Origin: Lytechinus variegatus
Lineage: Eukaryota > Echinodermata > Echinoidea > Temnopleuroida > Toxopneustidae
Assembly (NCBI RefSeq): GCF_018143015.1
Contig: NC_054741.1
Span: 20,145,736-20,209,735 of the forward strand
Direction: 5' to 3'
Length of the DNA stretch: 64,000 nt
Part shown: positions 56,964 through 64,000 of the stretch, in pieces
Layout of the letters: every line of letters starts with the position of its first letter
How positions within the stretch are numbered: the stretch's first letter is position 1
Translations under genes and position numbers: made by a program
The notes under the pieces: generated by a model
What the model was told of the DNA's origin: nothing
Databases searched by the model: none
Seen by the model: the letters and a program-made list of their open reading frames with translations, nothing else

Positions 56964-58759
56964 ATGAGTGTGCAAAAGTAAGCTCTAATGATGTACTAGC
57001 GTTTTACCTAACATTAACTCGTAAGAATGGCGAAGACAGGTTTTCAGAGATATATTTTCAAAATCAAATTCAATTCCAATTTAACCCCCTTCCCAGTATG
57101 ATATATCATAATCAACAAGATTGTGTGTATGACGGGATTGCACACGGGATTGCACTGAAGAAATTAGTAGGTTAAACGCATTGAGGATTCCTCAAAAGAA
57201 AACAAAAAACGCTTATTGGTTTTCCTGTTTTCTTTTTTTTTTTTTGGTGTGGGTGTGGGGAGGGGGGTGATATGTGTATGAGACTGTTCTGACTGTACAA
57301 CCTGTTATTATTGATCAAACAATATGCTATGTGCTACTTCGAAATTATCTCATAAACTCTTTGTTTCTTTAATTTAATTACTTTCTTCATATTACAGGGC
57401 TCCGAATGATAAATTCTTCTATTTTTGCTACGCTAGCAATCTATTGAAGTCGAGGTTTCATCTTTATGTGCCATCAGCCGAATTTGTAAGCCCAGCGAGA
57501 CTTGAGGTATGGCTGCTATATTATTGTTTGGCTTTTTGTGCAATGATTTTTTTTCTTCTTCTTCTTTTCATCGATGACCAAACTTATAGTTGTATAACAT
57601 TTTGCCGATTTTTTTATTCCATTGTATTTTCTCATATTATTAAACAAAGAGAAAGTTTTCAACCAGTCACAAACAATATACCCTAAACACCAATATGCCA
57701 AATGGGAAAGAGAAAGATAAAAGGATTAAAAAGAGAGAGGGGTAGTGAAAGAGAGACAGAGAAAGAAACAGACAGAAAGAGAGACGGAGGGGGTGGGGTA
57801 TAGAAACGTCAAACGGAATTCAATATGTGCGAAAATAGATCGCCATAGCACACAAATTTCATGATATTTTTTCTTCTCTAACCTAACACCCTTCGCTTAT
57901 AGGGTTATAGATTGAATTTCCGCAGCTACCCTGGATGGACCCTCGAAACGAGTCAATGGAGAGGGTCGTTATGTTCCATTGAAGAGGATCAACAGGCTCA
58001 TGTATGGGGAGCAATATGGAGTCTGGATAAATCAGATGTCCAAGGACTGTATCCGTAAGGATAAAGATATATACTGGGATGCTACCCTATCTCTCACTTT
58101 CATAACCCCCCCCCCCTCCTTCTCTCGATCTGTTCTTTGCCATTCTATTTATCTTTCTTTACATGCGTGATCTTCTTCTGTTCTCTTTTACACTTCTCCA
58201 CCAGCTTGCACTTTATTTCTACATCTCTGGGAACCAGATTTCTTTCTCTCGCTCTTTTTCAAAAAATCTATTATCTCTTTTGTCTATTTTGCTCTTGTTA
58301 TTTTACTCCCTTTCTTTTATTTCACATGTCACTTGCAGTTTATTATCCAGTGGTGTTCCAAGTAATGTGCATACTTTGATGAAATCATTGTGTAAAATCA
58401 AGCAGAGATTAGATGGAAAAGAGATCGAGAAAGATGGGGTACAACTACCAACATTTTTTATTTTTATTTCAGACTTACTAAATTCCCCTTTTCATCCTAG
58501 GACTCTCTACCGATACTCTTCACCGGAAATCACAGTAACAACCCCAGAGGGCCACGCCTACTTATGCCACACCTACCACATGGCACCAGACTTAGAGGGG
58601 GCCATTGAGGAGCCCCCATCACCCCACTACATGAAGGTCATGATCGAGGGCGCAATAGAATCAAACCTACCTTCGTCTTACGTTGACCACCTTAAAACGA
58701 TCAAGGACAATGGCGATACAAATCCTCCACCTGTCATGGCTCAAATATATAAGAAATAG
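56964..58759 (+). CDS. GGCT-like copy D, catalytic Glu replaced (complete, 4 exons)
   Basis: Exons 56964-56977, 57398-57506, 57903-58054 and 58501-58759 join in phase to 177 aa. The first coding exon is 14 nt (ATGAGTGTGCAAAA before GTAAGC, good Kozak ACCATGA). FFYFCYASNLLKSRFH changes YGSN to YASN (16-19), WHGG becomes WRGS, and LDxxE becomes LYPTL. Leu94 sits where A, B and C have the Glu that aligns with human Glu98, and the preceding Asp is Tyr. The alignment there is fixed by equal length to TPEG and by a shared Tyr. The C-terminal half (PSPHYMKVMIEGAIESNLPS, NGDTNPPPVM) is well kept. Splice sites and frame are intact, so this looks like a working gene for a non-catalytic, ligand-binding or re-purposed GGCT fold. 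Confidence 0.92.
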
Positions 58760-60339
58760 GGTGTGGTCGTGAAAGTTATGTGAAACCTGCATAAATACTG
58801 AAATTAAGAGGATCAAGAACACTCCAAAATATTAAAATCATAGTTTCCTTTTGTATGGCATTTTATTTGGAGGGAAGGTAGAAACGCAATTGACTGCTAT
58901 TACAGATTCTTTTTTTTTAATCAAATGCTTTGATACTGTAAGAATGCACATGGAAAAAAAATATTCAAATTCATACATTTAAAACAGTTTTATTAAATAG
59001 AATGTGAAATATATTTGCACATTATATACATATAATAACAATATAATGGATAATACATGCTGGATTACAAACATTAGGACGGTTTCATATATAGATACAG
59101 ATTTTTCAGGAAAGCCCAGAGGTCTTTTTGGACAGAATTCTGGAATTGTTTGTTACAATAACTCTTTAGTTTATAGCGTGACAATTCTTGATACTTGTAT
59201 GGCCTACAATAACTTTGTTTTTATTGTTGTACATATACTTCAGTAAGTTTTCTTGTCTAATCTCTTAATTGCAAACACAACATGTTCTTTCACGAATATA
59301 AGCATTTCAATCCATGTTCTTTCACGAATATAAGCATTTCAATTCCCTCAACACAGAACAACAAACAACATCAGCATTAAAGACAGAATTTGATCTGATT
59401 TGTTTGATTTTCATCTTGTTCCCTGACCATTTCATTCCCCTATTCTTTTTTTTTTCTGGTTGCACCTAATGACATGTTTTTGTTTGATCTGTTAAGAAAT
59501 ACAAATTTCTATTGAAACATGATTCATCCACATGTAAAATTATTCAACTTTTCACTATCTGCAAGACTAATCAAAATGTATACCGTGTAAGTGATAGTGA
59601 TACATAATTATCAAAACCTGAAAAAAAGATAAGTATCAAAATTAATATTTGGTCAGAAACACTGATATAAATGTGGTTAAAGGTTCAAAAACACACTTCA
59701 ATTTAGAGTCTGGGCAATTCAGTAAAATCATCAACCTTTTTGTACGTCTGGCCCCCATTTTCTCTACTTTTTTCTCCATTTCATGAATGACTGAAGCCTG
59801 AATGTGAGTTTATTACAAAGTTTTCATTCGAACTAGAAAACAGAGAAGAATAAATTTTTAAAAAGGCACCAGATATAGTGGGTCAGGCATACATATGGCA
59901 TTGAATTGCCTGTCAATGATTATAAAGGGCTTACAATGCTAAGAGTTCACTTAGAATGAAACAGCACATATACAGTATATATGATACATATTCTATTGGT
60001 ATATTCTTTAAGTATTGATTATGAACATGTACAAGAAAATGTAGATCAAAAGTCCTATCGAAACTTGTTGGCAATGTCCGATAAAACACTTCAAGAAATG
60101 ACTCAATTAATAGTGCTCATACTTAAGTTTTCCATCCTCTGTTACTTCATCTGTTACTACATCAATTTAGGAATAAAATCATATTTTAAAGCCAAGATAT
60201 GTTACATGTTGCCTCTGTAGCCTTTGTTTGATTGGTGTATATCATTCATGTATGAATCCCGTCCTGAATAGTTGAAGTCAAGGTAATTGATATGTACTTT
60301 AAAAATCACTCAATGAATTCCCTTTGATGATTGAGAGTT
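58760..60339. other. Intergenic between convergent genes
   Basis: No gene seen. Holds the 3' flanks of GGCT-D (plus) and of the gene at 60340 (minus). A 33 bp unit (CATGTTCTTTCACGAATATAAGC...) is duplicated at about 59282-59345. The rest is AT-rich. Confidence 0.5.
59282..59345 (+). repeat. 33 bp tandem duplication
   Basis: CATGTTCTTTCACGAATATA followed by AGCATTTCAAT(C) occurs twice head to tail without other change. Confidence 0.9.
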
Positions 60340-63300
60340 CTATGTAAGCTCAGAACTGTTCAGCTTCCCGATCCTCCTGGCCGTACTCTTCTGTAGTCTC
60401 CTCACGATGACATCAAGCGTCGTCGGTTGCGCTGTGGTGATCTGATCCTGGGGGACGTCAAACGCACGGCACACATACTGCACCATGTGAGGGCGGTCTA
60501 TCTCTGCATCGACCACGTTGATGGCCATTTGAAGTTCTCGCCATGGAATCTCCCTGGTGAATCAAGCAAAATAAAATCCAGTTTGTCAAAAATAGTTCAT
60601 GTTATCAATATTTTGTTTTGCCCAGTATGCTTGCTTTTTAGTCAAATATCATGCTGAGACAGTGCTCTATCAACCTGTGGTTTGCAGCCCATCAAAAAAA
60701 TGATAAAATTAAAAAAAATGTACAGTATGTAAATATGTTATGTGTCACATCTTGAGTTAAGCTTGACTTATAAATCATATTTCATCAAATTGGCATAAAT
60801 TCCTTTTTTAGATTATTGCCACTGTAATGTTATAATGAGAAATAACATATTTGTTAGAAAATGGGAAGCTCCACAGTATTCTATTTTCTTAGTTCAAATA
60901 ACACAATATAATTGATTCTATTTCATTTTTTTTTACATTTTGATATGACTGTCTTGTTTCTTGTTAATGTTGTGTGAAAGTGGCACCCCCACCCCCATTA
61001 ATCATTTACTTTTGAAAGATTGATATTGGCCAAAGTAGTCCAACAAGGTAAAAACAAAGTTAAGAAACACTGTGCTAAGAGACAAGTATGGCAAGACATC
61101 ACAGTCTTACGTTGATGGTAGTTTAATAAATTTATTTCAGTGACAGATGAAAGGGATATTTTGATCTCTCACAGGAAACATAATTTCCGTCAGTAGTTTC
61201 CTATTAGGAAATAATGGGCATTGCTAACCATTGTACTGGATTTGTAATAAAAATTCTGGTGATAGTATGAAGTGCTTGATCTATTCTTTCACATGTGCTA
61301 TCAATGCTTAACATTTCAGAATAGTAATAACGTGTGAGCTTAGTCACATGTCTTGCAATTGAAACAAAGTCACATTTGTTCACTTTTTGTAGAGCAAGTC
61401 CTGGATGAAATTAAATTTACATCAGTTTGTAAACAGGAGGTACTAATAGGTATTCAATGCACTGTGCACAGCAATAACTTTGCAAACATGCTCTATAGCC
61501 ATAACTTGTTATCCAAAAAGTGAAACATGGCTAACAATGTGCATGAGCAATAATTCTGCAGAGTTTTATTCAATAGTGAATCAACAAAATATATTTGAAA
61601 AATGAAAAGAAATTATATACTGCAACAAATAGTAAATCTGATGTGCAAATGTGTCATCCAAGTACAAAAGATAGAGTTCTACATGAATTGACTCCTCCAA
61701 AAATTCATTAGAATTTCCCTCAATATAGAATTGAATGAAGGTGATATACAATGATTGCAGCCCAAATCAAAAGCAAATGCAAATTTTGCCATAACGCCAA
61801 AATAAAAAAAATAAAAAAAGGGCAAATCTCGCTACTAATGATCCACAAATCATTGCACCATCGTAAAGGTCATTTAAAGGGCAATAGATAGAAAGAATGA
61901 ATAAAAGAAGAAAATCAAACTGAAAGCCAATGTACAGTACCAGAGAACATTTAGCTGGCCATGACAAAATCACACCAATGCCCAAGACCGATGAAAGCTA
62001 GTGAGTAAATTTTAATTGGAGTTGGTCAGTGCGACTACCACATAACACTGTGTAAATGCATCTTGTGCTTATAAAGCAATACTTTATAGCCCCATTACAC
62101 AGAAAGCCTATCAGGCCAATAACACACACCAACATCATGATATTCTTACCTCATATTACATATATCATAGATGGACTTAGCTGTTAGGTATTATTAACAG
62201 ATTATTGATGATAAAAATGATAGAAAGATAAGGGAACAAATTATGTTTAGATAGTAAAATAAATTGCAGAGTGTGCTGGAAATATATTTGAACACAGAAT
62301 AGTTAGTTACTTGTGTTAATAAGTATAGTTGTTCAAGACCGATCTAATGTCTGTAGTTCAAATCATAAAAACATGTTGGCAGATCTTATGAAACCGAATA
62401 TTAATGCTTTATACTTGATATGAAGTAAGAAGTGATATTTACTCAATGTTAATCAGTAGTGTAGTTGTTCAATACTGATCTAATGTCAGTAGTTCATATC
62501 ATAAAAACATATTGACAGATCTTATGAAACAGAGCATCAATGTTTTATACTCGATATTAAAGTTAGTAACCAAATGTTAATCAGTCCAGCTGTTCTTCAA
62601 TGTTAATCTATTGTCAGTAAAAAAAACATGATCTTATGAAACAAGACAAGATCTTATGAAACAAGATCTTATGAAACAGAGCATCAAATATTTTATGCGC
62701 GATATGAATTCAGCAGTTAAATTAAAACTTACTCTTTCCCTTCCAGTTCTTTCCTGATGTCATCTACATACTGTAGCTTTTCTTCTTGTTCTTGAGATCT
62801 GAGAAGTGAGATAAATGGTCCAACAGTACCGTCCTCCTCCTGAAAAAGAGATGAAAATAAGACAGTTTGAGCATTTTGGCATGCACCCGTAATCCAATTG
62901 CCAAAGGAAATTATGGATTTTGAGATCTGTGGTTCAAGCCCCGGGTCATGTTTTTGGATGGTGACATCAGAGATAACTCCCCAAATGTAAATATATGATT
63001 ATCACACATCTTTGAAATCTAATCTACACACAATACAGGACAATTACATCTGTTGCTGGAAGTAATCAGTCACAGGAGGAATTCAAGACGGAGAAATCTG
63101 GGTCCAAACGGTACAAAGATTTTCATTGAAAGATTTTTTCTAATTGGTTGATAACAGGAATGTTGAATGATTGTGATTAGTTATCGCCACTTTGCAAGTG
63201 ATGGCAAATCTTTGTGCTAAGGGTCCCTCAATCTAACAATGTTATTAGTTATTACATGGAAATTAAAGTTTTTGTACAGTGAACTTCAATGAAGCATGAA

Positions 63301-63920
63301 TATATTGACATGAAGATTTTTGTTACAAATTACAAATAAAATCTTGGAGGCAAGTGTTCTGATATGTCAGTAAAAAATGGATATTAACACACCTCTGTGA
63401 AGAGATCTTCATAGAGAAGTTTAGTCTCATCTTCAGGCTGAAGTTCTTGAACAGCAGCATCAACCAGGGCTTGGATGCTATCATCATCTTTAATGGTGAA
63501 GAACTCTCGTAAGGCTAGCTCTAGGATATCTTTGTTGAAACTCCCCTGGAAAAAAGATGAAATATTTTTCATATACATGAAAAGCAATTTGAAACAGAAA
63601 TTTAATCAACTACCACCACTATAACATAATCTCCAGCACCACTCCCACCACCCCCATCCCATCACCACCACCACCATCCCATCACCACCACCACCATCAT
63701 CACCACCAGCACCACCACTATCATCATCATCATCATCAACAACATCATCACCATCATCACTATTGTCATCATCATTGTCATCATTATCATCATTATCTCC
63801 ATCTTCATCATCTTGTTCATGGTTACTTACCTGTCCCCCTTCCTCTTCATCAGCCTTCTTGAATGCAGCCATGAGCTCTGATAAGACCTCTAACTGATTA
63901 TGATAAACATCTTCATCCAT
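60340..63920 (-). CDS. Acidic helical, EF-hand-like protein; 3' four exons
   Basis: Exons (minus order) 63920-63831, 63545-63393, 62839-62733 and 60553-60340 join in phase and end at TAG, giving 187 residues. The first begins exactly at an ATG after a TTTCTTTCAG acceptor, so it is probably internal and the 5' part is off the window. The chain is acidic and helical. LMAAFKKADEEEGGQG followed by an ALREFF helix, and later LQMAINVVDAEID with MVQYVCRAFDV, look like degenerate EF-hand helices without a full calcium loop. Between them lie LLYEDLFTEEEDGTVGPFIS and a charged QEQEEK stretch. The architecture recalls C-termini of axonemal proteins such as TSNAXIP1, but I cannot confirm that. Intron 1 has an in-frame acidic triplet repeat. 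Confidence 0.75.
62290..62700 (-). repeat. Three ~145-150 bp tandem units in an intron
   Basis: Units containing GTAGTTGTTCAAnACnGATC, ATCATAAAAACAT and CAGATCTTATGAAACnGA recur at about 62330, 62460 and 62590. The third unit has an extra small expansion of GATCTTATGAAACAA, three copies. Confidence 0.85.
63630..63825 (-). repeat. (GAT/GGT) triplet repeat at an intron start
   Basis: CAT/CAC/CCA triplets on the plus strand. On the minus strand they continue the reading frame of the exon ending at 63831 for about 70 codons as an Asp-rich then Gly-rich tract before a stop. The GTAAGT donor at 63830 is strong, so normal splicing should remove it. Confidence 0.88.
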
Positions 63921-64000
63921 CTGAAAGAAATAAAAAAGAAAAATCAAAAATGAATATTCGGTAGGAGTACTAAACAATATAAGAGAACAAAAATACATGC

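Noticed and set aside
58163-58500. Extended frame upstream of GGCT-D exon 4
   Set aside because: Intronic, pyrimidine-rich sequence that happens to stay open; the TTCATCCTAG acceptor at 58500 fits the phase of exon 3.

Overview
The window is eukaryotic, AT-rich, and full of short-exon genes with long introns and of many small DNA-transposon relics. Protein similarity to animal genes, the tRNA-derived SINEs with (ATT)n tails and the dense set of short inverted-repeat elements suggest an invertebrate deuterostome, most likely a sea urchin or another echinoderm. That assignment is inference; no sequence search was run.

Layout. 1-1.8 kb is an 83-88 bp minisatellite with a ~1.09 kb higher-order duplication. 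1.8-10.3 kb holds repeats and no convincing gene. 10.3-14.2 kb (+) is a tail-anchored cytochrome b5 gene in seven exons, one of them tentative. 14.2-19.8 kb holds MITEs, a SINE and a LINE 3' fragment. 19.8-28.1 kb (-) is a complete eight-exon MPPE1/PGAP5 gene, a GPI-anchor remodelling phosphodiesterase. 31.1-58.8 kb (+) is a tandem array of four gamma-glutamylcyclotransferase (GGCT) paralogues, called A-D here, separated and inflated by transposons; B alone spans more than 7.5 kb. 55.5-55.9 kb (-) is an unrecognised single-exon ORF with one membrane segment. 60.3-63.9 kb (-) holds the last four visible exons of an acidic helical, EF-hand-like protein whose 5' part lies off the window.

The GGCT array is the most informative biology. 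Copy A keeps the motifs of canonical GGCT (YGSN, WHGG and the catalytic Glu after the LD motif). B keeps YGSN and the Glu but has WKGA in place of WHGG. C has FASN and WNGA but keeps the Glu. D has YASN and WRGS, and Leu where the catalytic Glu should be. All four have clean splice junctions and full-length frames (B lacks only its unplaced first exon). D therefore looks like an intact gene for a catalytically dead or re-purposed GGCT fold rather than a pseudogene. C and D share a tiny first coding exon (20 and 14 nt) ending in the same phase, and B needs one too; A lacks this intron.

The remaining DNA is mostly nested non-autonomous transposons: at least six TTAA-flanked elements, several long-armed foldbacks (including a near-perfect 1.27 kb palindrome inside a SINE inside GGCT-B), a 1.8 kb TA-flanked element with ~0.6 kb inverted ends, and a 2.6 kb element with internal ~180 bp tandem units that is itself split by a 1.4 kb insertion. 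No CRISPR, rRNA or convincing functional tRNA was seen.
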